From Scylla paramamosain (taxonomy: Eukaryota; Arthropoda; Malacostraca; Decapoda; Portunidae), in the NCBI RefSeq assembly GCF_035594125.1, contig NC_087167.1, forward strand, positions 2,874,501 to 2,938,500: DNA of 64,000 nt. The letters run 5' to 3'. Of this stretch, positions 13,477 through 27,800 are shown piece after piece. How positions within the stretch are numbered: the stretch's first letter is position 1; each line of letters opens with the position of its first letter. Position numbers and translations under genes: made by a program. The notes beneath the pieces were generated by a model. That model did no database searches. It saw only the letters and a program-made list of their open reading frames with translations, and had not been told where the DNA came from.

Positions 13477-14515
13477 CAAGAGGGTGAGGACAATTTACTA
13501 TCCTCCAGATTTGCTACCCTACAAGTCTCCCTTCCTTCCCCTAGACACAGGCACACGCACACACGCACGCTGCTGTCAAAAAGATATCATTCAGCCCGTT
13601 TGTCAAGATTAAGACGTGTAAAGCTTATGAATCAGTGCCGCCAGCTCGTGACGTGAGTGAACATTACCGCGTCCTGGTCTCAGTTTACGTGTAAGGTTGG
13701 CAATGAGTCCACAAGCAGGAATGTGGTGTCCGTAATCGTGAGTGGTATTGAAGTTATTGGAGAAGTAATGTAACAGAAAGGATCGAATCAAGGTAATTTT
13801 TTTTCTTATTCTCTCACAATTAATGATTATCAAAAAACTTAGATAACGAAAGAAGGAAGGTTAAAAAAAAAAGTCAAAAGTTGACTCATTTGTATGTGTT
13901 ATCTTTACGAAACACAAAAAAAAGGATGAAATAAGAAAAAAAGAAGACTGATGAGTGAAGGGAAAAAACACGAAAAAAAATATGAAACAGAAAAAAAAAC
14001 TGACAACTCCGTTAATAATGAGAATTTGTTTTATCTGTTTCATCTTTCTTCGTGTTTTTTTTTTCATTTTTCTCCACATTCATTTATCTTCTTTCCTTGT
14101 TTCGTCACTTTTCTTTTGTTTCGTAAGGTTACCACACATACTCGAGCTATTGACGAACGTAAGAGCATCGTAAAATGGAATATTAATAGCAGTAGCACCA
14201 CAAGAAAGTGAAATTAAGGGAGAAGACATCCGAAGCGAGATAGAAGACAGGAATGTGGATGAGAGGCGGGAACTGATGGGCTGGGGGATCAAGGAAAGGC
14301 GTGTCGTGCATAGAAGAATAGGAAAAGAGGTGCTGAAGGAGGGGGAAAAAAGAAGGGGAGAACAATTACCTATACCTGGACCCTTTTTCCTCCTCCTCCC
14401 CTCACCTGAGTTTTTATTTTAATTGGTCTACCTGCGAGGATTGATTAGAATAGCGATTTTACTTCGGCGTGTCTCTTATCTGATTGTTTATGAGACGCAG
14501 AGTACGTAATGAGTC

Positions 14516-14520
<5 letters not shown>

Positions 14521-14595
<75 letters not shown>

Positions 14596-14653
14596 ATCAG
14601 TGGAAGCGTCTTGTTATAAACTCCTTACACTTTTATTCTTCTATTGCTTGTTA

Positions 14654-14724
<71 letters not shown>
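14521..14724. repeat. (CA)n at 14521-14593 and (ACT)n at 14654-14724
   Basis: Two perfect arrays 60 bp apart; the ACT run decays into CATTATCATCACC. Confidence 0.97.
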
Positions 14725-14996
14725 CATTATCATCACCACCACTACTAACGCTGATGCTGTTGTTTCCGCAAATCATGTCCGGAGAATTACACGTGTATTT
14801 CGTAATAGCGGTGGGATCAGGTTTGGCAAAAGCGATAAGCGATTAAATAAACCAGTGCGCCGCGAGTGAGCACAAAGCAAGCGGTGCTGATAGTGACGGG
14901 GGTGTGAGACGGCAGGAAGATAAGAACGGTAAGATAAGCGAGATAGAAAACAATGGGAGGGGTGGGGTGTGGTCATATGAAAAGGACCGATTAACG

Positions 14997-15004
14997 TTGT
15001 GTGT

Positions 15005-15047
<43 letters not shown>
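14997..15047. repeat. (GT)n microsatellite
   Basis: About 51 bp with a single GTAT interruption. Confidence 0.97.
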
Positions 15048-15048
<1 letters not shown>

Positions 15049-15371
15049 CCTCGCGTGTTGTGGTGACGCTCAGTGAACACACACACCCACTCACTCTCCT
15101 CACCCTCCCATGCACCCCCACCCAGTTCGGTCAATACATTCCCTAGTTAAGCTCACCCTTGCCGCCCCTCCGGTCACCGCCACCTTGCAAGCCGAGGTCC
15201 ACCACCAGCTTTCCATGTTACTTTCCGTTACTTTATTTGAGCGACCTTACACAGCTTAACAGAGGAAAAAAATGCATGTTCTAAAATTATTTTGTTACTA
15301 GTAGTGACTTTCAAAATAGTTATATACATTTTCCCTACAACATTTAATTAAGAGTAAAGGGAATCTATAGC

Positions 15372-15373
<2 letters not shown>

Positions 15374-15402
<29 letters not shown>
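15374..15402. repeat. Poly(T) run of 29
   Basis: An uninterrupted T run. No SINE or LINE body was recognised on either side of it. Confidence 0.95.
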
Positions 15403-16213
15403 GGTAATTCAAAGACATTTACCACTCTCTTTGTTGGTATGATGATACATGATGGTTTCTTTTATTCTTGGCCACTAAAGCTTCAGTCAACTGTCTATCC
15501 ATCACTCCTAGGAACTATTTTTAATTCACAGTTGTTAAAGGAGGAAATACCGATAATACGATAAATGATCTTTTGAAGTGATACATTTTTAGGGTTCTCT
15601 TTCTACGTCTGTACACACACAAAAAAAAAAAATTGTTAACTTTATGGCACTTTAATAGACTTTCTCCGTCCCACATACAGTTATCGCCCTTTTTAAGTGA
15701 TTTACTTCATAGCTCTCTTTTGACTTTCTCTGTCCCATTAACCTGCAAAACTCAATCTGGCGCTTTGTTATTGCTTGATGTGGAGTCACTGTCAGTCTCA
15801 CCATGGACGTACAAAACAAATTAACAAATCACACACATAGCAGAGGCAGCGGAAGGAGATCCATTGGTGAAGACAGATTAATAACAGTAAGATGGAATAC
15901 TAGAAAAGGAAGAGAAAACATCTGATCTTGAACACCAACAAAGAATCAGAATGAAGATGAACACAACAATGGCAGGAGAATGAGGAAATTGCAGCCAGAG
16001 GTACATGTAGTAATTAGGAGAGCGGAGCGTGCAATGGAGGAGGAGGAGGATGAGTCTGCTTGCGAGGGACAAAGGATAAGGAAAGGGTGGAGTAGATGAT
16101 GACGCAGGTGATTAACTGTGCATGGTGGGCCAGGTGCGAGCTGGGAACTGCCACCTGCACGCTAATGCTGTCACATGCTTCCTTCTCTTGCTCCCTGCCT
16201 CGCCCCTACCTTG

Positions 16214-16217
<4 letters not shown>

Positions 16218-16292
<75 letters not shown>
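16218..16292. repeat. (CT)n microsatellite, ~75 bp
   Basis: Perfect CT array ending CTCATTCG. Confidence 0.97.
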
Positions 16293-16295
<3 letters not shown>

Positions 16296-16852
16296 CGAAA
16301 ATAGCACGGTTTGCTGTGAAAATAGCGTGTGTCAATAATATTTACTTTACTCGAGTTTGGCGATAGTGGAGTGTGTAAGATAGATGGAGAACGGTGAAAG
16401 GGAACGGGGAGGAGCTGGACGGCAGTGTATAGCTTAGAGAGTAGCGTGGCATTGAGGGAAGCGAAGGGAAGGAAAGGAAGTGGGGGAGGGAAGAGAGGGG
16501 AGAGGGAAGGGGAGAATGTGTGCGTATGTGTGTCTTGAGTATCGTGTGTGTGTGTTTGGTTATGGATGGGGACGAGGACAGGGTGCCACAGCGTATGAAG
16601 TTCTATAGAGAAAAAGTTAATATCAAATACGTAGGTTTGCAGGAAGATTGGAGTGCAAGGTGGCGGCGGTGGTGGTGGTGGTAGTGGTGGTGATGGAGGA
16701 CCAGGTGGCAGTGCGTTGGTCTGAATGGCCCTGAGTTAGTCGTTATTGAAGTATCGATCGGCCGGCTACCTCGAGGCTGAGTAATGACCAGCAGGTGTGC
16801 GTCGTCGCCAGGTTTCCGGGTCGTTGTGTTTCTAGGATCCACCAACACGAAA

Positions 16853-17315
16853 TTTACCGTTTGCAGCAATGTTAGGTGTTAAAAATGTGGGTAACGTTCG
16901 TTTTGAAATACCAATTGTTTTCGCCTGGTACGAACGATGTTGAACTATCCGTGCTAGTACAAATTTACTATCCGTGCTAGTACAAATTTACTATTCGCAG
17001 GAGTGTTAAGTGTAAAATTCGTTTAGGGTTTGTTTTGGAAAGCCAACAATTTCCTATGATACGAGCGATGTTGTATTGCCCATGTACTGAACGCTGAGTG
17101 GAAAGATTCGTGAGACCTTGAATCAGAATCGTCAACATACTTACAAATTAGCAGTTCGGAGTACAAAATTTTATATTATTAAATGTAGTCAGCGTATATT
17201 CTAAAAAGGCCAACACTTCCCTTGATATGAAAGCTTCTATCATATCGTGAGTGTCATTGCACTGAATACCGAGTGGAAAGGCTCATGAAAGTTTAAGGCA
17301 GGGTCGTCAAGGCAC
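16853..17315. repeat. Three diverged tandem units (~130-170 bp) with a nested 23-bp duplication
   Basis: Recurring words in the same order (AATTTAC...GCAG, GTTTTGAAA/GTTTTGGAAA, CCAAC, ACGAACGATGTTG / ACGAGCGATGTTG, GCTGAGTGGAAAG / ACCGAGTGGAAAG) mark three diverged units. Inside the first, a 23-bp block is exactly duplicated at 16944-16966 and 16967-16989 (it begins ACTATCCGTGCTAGTAC). No coding frame runs through it. Confidence 0.75.
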
Positions 17316-17787
17316 CCTAGCGCACCTCCCCATGACGCCCCTCCCACAGCCTTAGCACGCCACCAAGGTTACAATGAGGGTTTCTCTTTACGCGTCTGTG
17401 CGATGTGCCGAGTTCATCAAGGGAAGATTCACCTGTATGCACGAGGGCCGCTCCCGTCTGCCGCCTTTATCTGGGAAAATGCAGTGCGCAGCATGAGCTT
17501 AATGGACAGCTTCCTTTCCTGTCATTCTCATCTCAAGCAGTTCTCCTTGCATCATCGAAACAGTGAGGTCTTGTTGGGATGAAAGTAGATTTTGTTTTTA
17601 TTATATATATTTTTTTTCAATATATGAATGCAAACGTTTTTTTGTTATAATCTGAAGTGGAAAGTAATGTAAGAGATAGGTAACGGTATTATGGGTCTGC
17701 TTTAGATTTTTTTTCCTTTTCTTCAATACATATGCGTTATATGTATTAGTATAAAACGCAAATGAATTTTAAACCTATTATGGTTAC

Positions 17788-17790
<3 letters not shown>

Positions 17791-17868
<78 letters not shown>
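17791..17868. repeat. (GA)n microsatellite, ~78 bp
   Basis: Perfect GA array. Confidence 0.97.
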
Positions 17869-17870
<2 letters not shown>

Positions 17871-18382
17871 CATATGAGTAGACCAACAATCACAAAAGTA
17901 AACTGCGACGAAGAGATGTCTGTACGTGCAGGAACATAAGAACGAATGCCGGAAACACCTTAATGCCGCAGGAACTCAATATGTCACAGAAGGCAGCGGG
18001 GTCGGCGGCTCGATGACTGGCGGCGTGGTAGAACAGGCGCAGCTCCAGGGAGAGTGTGAGAGTGCCACCGAGCAAAGGTCAAGTCGTGTGGGAGTACAAG
18101 AAGACTGGGTGCTGGAAGGTGCGATATTGGCTGACTCAAGACCTCCGTGGGCGTGCTGAGTGAGAGTTGTACACGTGAGGGCCGTGCACGTGTCTTTATT
18201 CCTTGCGCTCACCTCGTATAGCATATTTACGTGCACGACACTCACATCAAAAGAAGGGAGGCTACTTTGTTATTGATTTCACAGCGTCCTTCTCCTCCAC
18301 GGAATGGGAAAAGGAGGCAAGACTGACAGAAAACTATAATATGAAAAAGATGAGGGTTTTATTTATTTATTTATTTTTCTTT

Positions 18383-18616
18383 GGTGACCTGCACTGGGAT
18401 AGACAGGGAGCAGACACACACATGAGTGAAGAATGATGGTAGCAGTGATGATAATAATGCTACTGATGCCCTATATCGCTAAATGGAAAATATGAGACAC
18501 GTAGCTGTTTTTCCCTGTGGTGACCTGAACTGGGATAGACAGGGACCAGACACGCATGAGTGAAGACACCTGATGATGATAACAGCGATGATGATGATGA
18601 TACTGATGCTCCATAT
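18383..18616. repeat. Direct repeat pair, ~98-bp units, 136-bp offset
   Basis: GGTGACCTGCACTGGGATAG at 18383 recurs as GGTGACCTGAACTGGGATAG at 18519. The similarity continues through ACAGGG, CAGACAC, CATGAGTGAAG, a GATGAT-rich part and a CATATC end. This is a local duplication with about 10-15% divergence by eye. Confidence 0.85.
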
Positions 18617-18920
18617 CAAAGTAATCGATTATCGTAACGCTTTATTAATGTCGATTTTTTAACGTATATACGACTAGAGCATATAAATCACGGGGAAAAT
18701 CATCACCTTGCGCGCCAGGGTTCATCACGTTGAGCACCAGGTAGCCGCCAACACCCTCAACCACTCAGACACTCAACCAGCAGCACCCACACCTCATTTC
18801 GCGGTACAGTTGAGCGTGTCGGTGCCGCGTGCAGGGACCAGGGAGGGCCTTGCTCACGCCTTCCCAGGCCCCCGACCCTCAGGAATGAAGGTCATTCCAA
18901 GGACGTTATGACATGCTAGT

Positions 18921-19278
18921 GCTCCTCCTCCTCCTCCTCCTCCTCCTCCTCCTCCTCCTCCTCCTCCTCCTCCTCTGTCTTGTTCTTCTCCATCTTTCTT
19001 GTTTTCTTTCTTTATTTTCGTCGCCCTTTTTCTCTTTCTCTTCCTGTTTCTCCTCCTCCTCGTCCTCCTTTCCCTTCTTATTCTTCTCCTCTTCTTGTTC
19101 TCTTTCTTCATTTTCGTCTTCTTTCTCCTAATTCTTCCAACTCCTCCTCTTCTATGTTTCTTTTGTTGCAGTGCCCTTAATCAATCATTCGATCTTGTTA
19201 TTTCTGTTTTTTTTCTTTCTTTTTCTTCTTCTTTCCCTCCTCCTCCTCCTCCTCCTCCTCCTCCTCCTCCTCCTCCTC
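18921..19278. repeat. (CTC)n arrays in a pyrimidine-rich tract
   Basis: Perfect CTC runs at 18921-18975 and 19237-19278 with strongly pyrimidine-biased DNA (TTCTTCTCC words) between them. A polypurine/polypyrimidine tract of ~350 bp can form triplex DNA. Confidence 0.95.
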
Positions 19279-20698
19279 GTCAAGTTTATCAGTGACCCAC
19301 ATCGATATCGCACATGAAGGAACCCTGGCCTTGTTTTATATTTACATTCGCCCTTCCCATTCATCTCGGTGGTTGTCCTCTGGGGCGCTGCTCGTCTTCC
19401 CCCGCCACCGCCACTTACAATATTATAACCAAGCGAGTGAGAGAGTGAGGGAGTGTTGCCGACGCCTCCCTTGTAGTACGTAAGTGTTGCAGTGTTGCCT
19501 CTTCCTGCCATTGTAGACTCTATCATCACATCTCTTTCTCTGTTTACACTTTGTCTGTTTGTTGTTAATTCTGTTACACACACGCGCCGCCGCTGCCGGA
19601 AGGACAAAGGACACAATGGCTTGGGATGTCTTGTTATAGTGTTCTTCTAACAATGACATATTACCTGAAGCATTTTGTTTTTGTTTTTTTTTCCATCGGT
19701 CTTTCGTGCCCTTGAAATGTCTCAGGCCTCGGCGTACCTTGTGGCAGAGGAGGTGATGTAATGAAGGACGCCTCGGGTCACACGTGTCCTGAGGCGTGAG
19801 GCGGTTGTACAGACGTGGGCTCAAGTCAAGTATAACCTGCTGCATTCACGTCCATTGTTTAGCGTCTTTCCATCAGTCGTAAATCCTCTGATCTAATGAC
19901 AGCCTCCTTACAAAATATGACAACGAGCAAACTGTCAGCAGATTAGATAATTGAAGACTGAAGACGCTAAACACAGTGGAAATGAATGTGGCGTGTTACT
20001 CATCTGCTCACCATGACTGTACCTTGAGTCGTAGATATCCAGGTGGTGACGCAGTGAGTACCTCTGGCCACTCCACACTTGTCTTGAGGCGCGAGGTATT
20101 CTGTGTCATGTGCAGCTCAAATGCCGTGACTTGACACGTCCACAAGACGCCAGGGTCACTTGACCCCCGCTAACGCCTTCCCTTTCCACGCCACGCGGCT
20201 TCCACCACACGTCAACAACACTGACATCCTACCATTCTGTGCTGTTCGGTACTGACAAGCTGTAAACGCGCCAGCCAATTTTTTAATATAGTGTTTGCAT
20301 GAGTTCCTTTGTTGTCGTATATACAGCGCAAATTCAGTTCATGCCACTACTTTTTATACGCGTGTTTCTACCCGCGTGATCATCAGAGGTTAACCGTAAT
20401 CCGTAAAGAATGGAACTTACGTGCGCTGTTTTTCAAGGAAATTTCATGAAACAATGAAGAAAATCACAATAGACAGCACTGAACGAACAGCAGGAACTGG
20501 CAATCTGGTCTCTGCCTCAACGAAACAAGGGAACGAGCCGTGATAATACAAATCCTGTTTTTTTAGAATCATGATAGATTTAAGGTAATAATGGGGTTTG
20601 CTGCTCTGCCAAAGGAAAGACGAGTAAGGAGAGGGAACAGGGATTGGGTTTTGTCTGGAGTGTGTATTTGACAGCACCACCTTCTCTTGCCCCTCTTG

Positions 20699-20879
20699 CT
20701 CCTCCTCCTCCTCCTCCTCCTCCTCCTCCTCTTCCAACTACTACTCCTCCTCCTCCTCCTCCCTCAGGCCCGCGCTCTCCTCCACAAGCAGCCTGATGAC
20801 CTTAACCTTGTCAGGACGTAGGAAATAATTTCAGGGTTTTACTGCTTGTAACAGTTTGGAATGAGAACGCCTGTGTGGA

Positions 20880-20959
<80 letters not shown>
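20699..20959. repeat. (CTC)n and (CT)n arrays
   Basis: CTC at 20699-20731 with a second short block to about 20762, then perfect CT at 20885-20959. Confidence 0.96.
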
Positions 20960-20962
<3 letters not shown>

Positions 20963-21910
20963 CAGGACACGTATATCATTATTCACGTGTTTGCACCATC
21001 AACGAGTGAGGACTCTCCACTCACCGCTGGAGGAAGTTGGTTATTTTCCAGGCGAGTTTAGCTGATTCACCCTCGCCAGCAACTCCCAGCTGGTACACAC
21101 TGGGCGTGCAGCTGATAGCGTGGGCGAGTGTGGGCGTGAATGTAGGAGTTCACAGGTGCATGGAAGGCAATCAGTGTGTTGTTTTGGTGTGCAGAGCCTC
21201 GATTCAGGGCCCGTGGCGGAGTTAGTAGTTTGTGCGTTGTTGGGGGAAAAGTAGGAAGTCACTCGAGTGTTTTTTTTTTTTTAGCAGGTTTGAATAAAGA
21301 GAAAAAAAAGCAGAGGAAATGAAAGAATCTTCATATGCACCTCCAGGCAGACCTGATTTCTTTTTTTTTTTTTCTTCTTGAGTCTCTCCTTTTCTTCTGA
21401 TCCCAAGGCTAGAGGAAACGTAATTATTTCTTAACTGCCTCATCACATCCTGGATATTTGTTTTTGTTTACCCATGCAAGAGCGACTGATAATACCCCGA
21501 GACCGTTTCACCACTCTCTTTCTCTTATGTCTTCACTACACCACGCGAGGCCTTTTGACGTCTTAGTAACATAACACGGAGAATGTGCTCAGGACGGGAA
21601 CCATTTGCCCTCTAGATTTCAACCCAGAAAAGGGGCTGCGGCTGCTTATCACTCATCTGGTTATGTATCCTTTTTTTCGTCGCCACAAACTCCCCAGCAG
21701 TGAGGGAATGATGAGGGGACGGTGTTTATCTGATGCGCTCACCAAGACGCCTCGCCTCGCTGTTCAGGAAAAATGGTGAAGTACAACAAATGCAGAGTGG
21801 AGTTCGTGCTGTATATTGTTTTCTTCCGCCGTGTTTCTCGTCGCCTGGAGTTGTGATGCGAGGAGAGACGGTGAGCTTAAGGGAACATGCTAGTGTTGTA
21901 ATTTGGTCAT

Positions 21911-22118
<208 letters not shown>

Positions 22119-23223
22119 ATAATGATAACAGTAATGGAAGGATTTCATCTCCCGCCCGGAAACCAAGTTGCAACAAACGTCTTTTGTACTCTTGAGTCTT
22201 CCTTAGGGACCTCCACCCTGGCTTTGTCCCTCCGCCAGCCTCCTGACGCCCGGGGGTGAATGGCCCTCGTCTCCACCTACCTGTAGCGTGCCTCGTGCCA
22301 CGCTCTCGGTGCTGGAGTCGTGAAGAGCCCTGCTTGGGGTATACTCCCCCAACTCGCTTCTTCCTACTCGCTCTTGTCCAATTATGCAATCTAGGAAAAT
22401 TGTTCAAGTGTTTCAGTCTTACCGATAAATCCGGTTTCGTTTTATTTTCTGCTTTATTAAACTGGGCACCTGTAAAGTAAAGAAGTTTCTCGTAAATACC
22501 TGGCCGTGGAAATGAATAGTGTTGGCTTGGTTAGAATTTCTGTCAGAGGAGAAACCGTCAAGGTCATGGTTACAAACTGCGTCTCGGACTCGGGTACAAA
22601 TGTTTGAGTATTGGTAAACTATATATTGCGTAACAGAAAGGTCCAGAGTAGCATGCAGTGTACAGCGTAAACATTATTTATATACAATCAACGATCACTT
22701 CGTCCATCACAAGTTGCTTCGCGTGACAAACGGTATTGAAGCTTACACAATACAACGCAGGATTCCAGGAAAAAACAGGGAAGAAATACCCACATAACAT
22801 GTTCATGAAGGAGAATTTCAATAAAAAGAGAAAATCTGTCTTCCTGTCCTGTCCTCAATCCGGTACGGTCCTCGCCGTGTCACTCTGCCGCCAGCCCTCC
22901 TGCCTGCCTCATGAAAATTGATTAGTAAACCTAAACGAACCTACGATCATTGGCTGGCACGCTCAGCGGTTGATCAACACCACACTCCTTGCATGTCACT
23001 GTGAGGAAAGAACAGTGCACACTTTACACACAATTTTTTGCTAATGAAAATGTGGTTATTCAAGGTTACGAAGGGTAAAGGTTCGGGGATCCGCGCTCTC
23101 CCGTCCGGATGCGGCGGTGACGCCACATGACCATTCCGAGAAGCTAGTGACGTCACGGACTGCACCGAGGGCTTGGAGGACGCCCGTGCCCTTCCCCTCC
23201 CCCGCCTCGCCTTCCTTCCTTAC

Positions 23224-23291
23224 CTGCCGGACCGGAGGGACGCTGACTAACGCTTTGGCAGATCTGTTCTGAGAAGCTGTTAAGCTGTACT
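23224..23291 (-). other. Weak candidate minus-strand exon
   Basis: On the minus strand a pyrimidine-containing acceptor (GGTGTCTTACAG) is followed by 68 bases ending at GGCAG|GTAAGG. Two of the three frames are open. The protein is not recognisable and no neighbouring exon was found, so this may be chance or a non-coding antisense exon. Confidence 0.12.
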
Positions 23292-23961
23292 CTGTAAGAC
23301 ACCAAGAAATGAATGAAGGGAATGCTGAGTGAGAACTTATCTTTCAGTCAGGATCAGACCGCCCTTGAGGCTGGAGCATCAGTGGTCCTTCCCAATATAC
23401 GCGTGGCCACAGTGTACCTATATACCAGCGCACCATACACTCGCTTCTTACTACCTTCATTCTCAAGTATGTGTTTTTAGTACTACATATTGCTTCGTGT
23501 GTAATAATGTCGTATTTAAAAGAACCAGAACTTTTGGATGACGGTCTCCAGATGTGCCGGACACGTCTCCCCGTCAGTAGTGTGATGTGGCTGGCGACGG
23601 GCGGTGCTTGGCCCAACAAGGTAGCGTGGTCATGTGTGTTAGTTAACCTTGACGCTTGAACTAACTTTGTTTTCATCACCGCCTGCTGTTGCGAGACACA
23701 CTTATAAAGAGGACGCCGAGAATAGAATCCACCTCAGACCACCTAACAGTCGTAAACACTATAATACTGCACGCACCATAGAGCCTGAGTTGCGGAGACA
23801 CCAACTCATCACAACATCACCACATACCTATCACTTGCCAGACGGATTATAATGTTCAGGGGTGTTGCATTATCGCTCGTCATAACAGAATTAAATAGCA
23901 ACATTTTCCTGGTGGGCCTCGAGGGCAGAGCAAGACAAGTAGTGGTGTGTGAAAGTGGCTC

Positions 23962-24274
<313 letters not shown>

Positions 24275-24592
24275 CCTTCCTTCCTTCCTTCCTTATGGTG
24301 CTTTCACTCATATCCTGTCACGCTGCTGATTTAATTCTTAACCATGTCATTAATAATAATTGCGGGGCCATGGACACGAAAAGCATGTTAATAATAATGG
24401 AAATTGTAATGTTGGGTTGTTCCTCTCTAATGGCCATTGCATTTGTTTACTGAGAAATTAAATAAGATAATGTGGCAATTTTTTTTTTCTTTTTACTCAG
24501 CACTTATTTTTCTTAATGTTTTCTATTGTGTTATATATTCTAACTTGACCATAGTTACCTTTCATACTGTCACATTTCCTACGTCAGCTTAA

Positions 24593-24852
24593 GGCTCGTG
24601 ATCTTAAACCTTGTGTTCTCTCATAAGGACTATTCTTCAAAGACCACAGAGACGATTAGCTAGTCAGGTCATCGCTGGTTCTCGTTCACAATACAGGACC
24701 TTTGTCAGACTATCACTAGAATCATCAAAACATCCTTGAAAAAACAAACCACAATAATTTCCACTACAACCTCTTGAAAGTATTTGAATTGGACCCAAGA
24801 GGCACAACTCTGCAGACACGTGTGATGATATATGAAACTGTCCTTTTGTACT
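24593..24852 (+). mobile_element. MITE-like element, copy 2
   Basis: Diverged copy: a GGCTCGTGATCTTAAACC start, then CTCTCATAAGGACTATTC and TCAAAGACCACAGAGACGAT matching the interior. The later family word ATCACTAGAATCATCAAAAC follows. The right end is vague. Confidence 0.55.
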
Positions 24853-27800
24853 CGAACGTTATTTTCTTACCTGCCCTTGGTAATTTACAGCTGCTGCCTC
24901 TCAAGTATATTTTCACATAGTTAAAGTGAAACCCTCGTGTCGGATATAATTATGTATTAGCCCACGTTTTTTTTTTTTTCTTTTTTTTTCTTCTTTGCGT
25001 GTATGGATGTGTGGGTGGATGGATAGGTGTGGCTTCTTGGATGTGAGTGAAGGTAAGTTTAAATATGATTCTTTGTTGGTGAATTTCTCTGCGTACCCCC
25101 CAATACTCGAGAATCAGCTGCAGATATCACGTTACCTGGCCGAACTTTCAGAAAGGTGCGTGAAGGAAGCGTTTGACTTTCTCTGCCCTCAGCGCTTTAT
25201 TATATCTTGTGGTCGCTGTTCCTTGTGTTGTCATCATTAAGATTTCTGGCCTGACGATCGCGAGAAACGACATCTGAAAAAATTAGGAGGAAGCAATCTA
25301 CCTCCTTCCTGGCGCTGATCACCGTGGGAGCCGAGGAAGGGTTGTAAACACCATGCTGCCGAGGAGTGTTTGTACCCGGGGGCCGCCTCGCCAGCCCCTG
25401 CAGCCCTCAAACACTCCTCCATCACACTCTCCTTCAGTTTGCATAAAGTCCTTCAACCATAACCATTATTCCCTCGCTCTCTCTTGTTACGAAGAAAACT
25501 GACACCAACTTTCTTTCGCATAATTACTTCACGCTTAATTATTTGCTCAGCGCTGGATTACACATGAAGATTGAGGACGCGGAGGGATTTGCCCAGGCTC
25601 TTAAATAGGCAGGATGGTGCGGAGGGTTCCACAAAAAAAAAAAAAGAAGAAGAACAGGGAACTAAGACTTTCATGCTCCGGAAGAATGAAGCTGGTTTGT
25701 TGAATCGTAGTAAACACTCACACAGTTTATAAGCAGCGTTGCGCATCTCTGCCTTGGCGTGACACAGCACAAGGCACATCCTGCCCAACCCACCATAAAC
25801 TTTTCGTGGGGATTATGTCCTTCCGGCAGCAGGGATGGTCTCGGCGTCCTTGCTGGTACTGCCAAGGTCCTGGGCTCAAGGCAGTGTCGGAGGGAGGTAA
25901 AGGGCACGTGAGCCTCTGCGGTTGAAGGTAAACACTGACCATCGTGAAGGACGTAATTCCTGATCTGAGATGCCTGTGAAGATTCACTAGAGGAAAAAAA
26001 TAAATAAAAAAACTTTAACTTTGCTTCATGATGAAAGATCATAAGAGATGAACAGGAAAAATAAACACTATCAGTTCGCCTCGTTGCTTCCCTTACTTGA
26101 CTAAGGTTTGCAGGTATTTTCACACGGAGACGCAGTTTATATCATACTCATGTTTCCTGAAAACGTGTGACTTGCATTATGCTCTTTTTTCTGTTAATTT
26201 CATGTTCGCAGTTTGCACAGTGGTCACGGGCGGCATGTGGCGGTGGGGAAAGTGCGCATTATCCTTCAAGCTTCCGTGTCCTGTAGTTGTTTTTAGTGCA
26301 TCGCGGTTAGAAGTAAGGAAGGCTGCTGCGGGAGGCCGAGAGGGACGCATGGGAGTCACAAGGATTTCAAAAGTTGGATGAGTAAGCAACAAGAGTGCGG
26401 AACGGTTTGCCAAAGACACAAGGCAGCGAGTGAGGGAGTGAGTGAATCATACTGGTAATTGAATCAAAGACAAAGACGTAATGGAATCATATGTGCTGAG
26501 AACTTTCATGACAGGATTCGCGAGCAAAGAGAAAGTGGGAGTAGAAAGAAAGAGATAAAATGACTTACGTGAAAAGAAGCAGGTTTGCATGGTGCTTGGA
26601 TAGAGGGAAAGTGAAGGAGAAATGTGGAAGATGTAGGGAGAAAGAAATTAAGTCAGGTGGAGACGTAAGTGAAGAACTGTATGCTAAGTGAAAGGGGTTG
26701 ATGGGACGCAGGAGTGAGTTCAGAGAGGGCGAGACAGAGAAGAACGAATGGTTAGCGTGGAACTGGAAGACAGGACGCCGAAATACGAGAATAAAGACTG
26801 GAAGAAGCATAGTCTTAAAAGTAACAGGCAATGTAATAGTCAGGTTGTAGAAAAAGCCGCCGTGTGGTCTGTTCAGTGAAGCACAATTAATGACAGACGC
26901 CAGCTCTACACAAAGAGTTGCTGGTGGCCTTTGAAGCTCGAGTAGATCTCCATTTATATAATTATACATGTCATTAATTCTCTGATGCTCCTGTATCCTA
27001 GTGGTCCCTCGAAACACATTGCAGGCTTTATTTAGCGGCAGGTGGAAGTTCCGTGAAGCTTATTGTCTGGTTACCCTCACGCTCGACCGTCTTTGTCAGT
27101 GTTTGCCGAGAGAAACTATCGGAAGTCTGACCGACACACTGACACGCAATGGCAGCAATGTCATCATCTCGCTCTTCTCCCTATGAATCATGCATCGGTC
27201 GTTTGTGCTGATCCCCACGGAAACTGTGTCCACCCTCATCACTAACCTTCGTGTGGTGAGAGTGACCTTTCCTGCTAAAACACGTAAACAAGGCGAGATC
27301 TTACTTTGATTTTTTTTGTCTTTAGATTTTTCATAGTATCCCATTTTTATGTTCCATGTATATGTTTTTGATAATATTAAAATGAAGAGAATTTGTGCAT
27401 CGCCGTCACCTGTTATAAAGAAAGACTCGGGTGTTTCTGGACGAGTGTGGGCGCCACCGAGCTGACGGCGCTTAGGCGTGGGTGTAGGAGCGGCCTCACT
27501 GGCTCCAGAGGTGCTCTTTTTTCGGCATGGCCCGTTAGCTGGTGTGGCTGAGCTTGGTGCCCTATACAGTGGTGCCTCGTGTCTCGCTGTCTCTCTGTCA
27601 CCCTTCCGTCCCTGGCATCACTGCAGTCATCTTTTCAAGGGTCAGCGAGTTGACATTAAATTTTATCCTCCATACTGTTCACTTCCCTATTTTCTCTAGA
27701 GACTTCGGGCATCTGTTTTTGTTCAGCATCACTGGGTTGAATTCCGTTAGTAAAATGATATTAATTCATCATTTCGCTGTTGGACAATGTTTTTCCATAA

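Noticed and set aside
25671..26123. 150-codon minus-strand frame
   Set aside because: No recognisable domain, no supporting splice sites, and a composition like the surrounding intron.
26565..27017. 150-codon minus-strand frame rich in Ser, Pro, Leu and Phe
   Set aside because: Its C-terminal half is the complement of a purine-rich tract, which suppresses stops; no homology seen.
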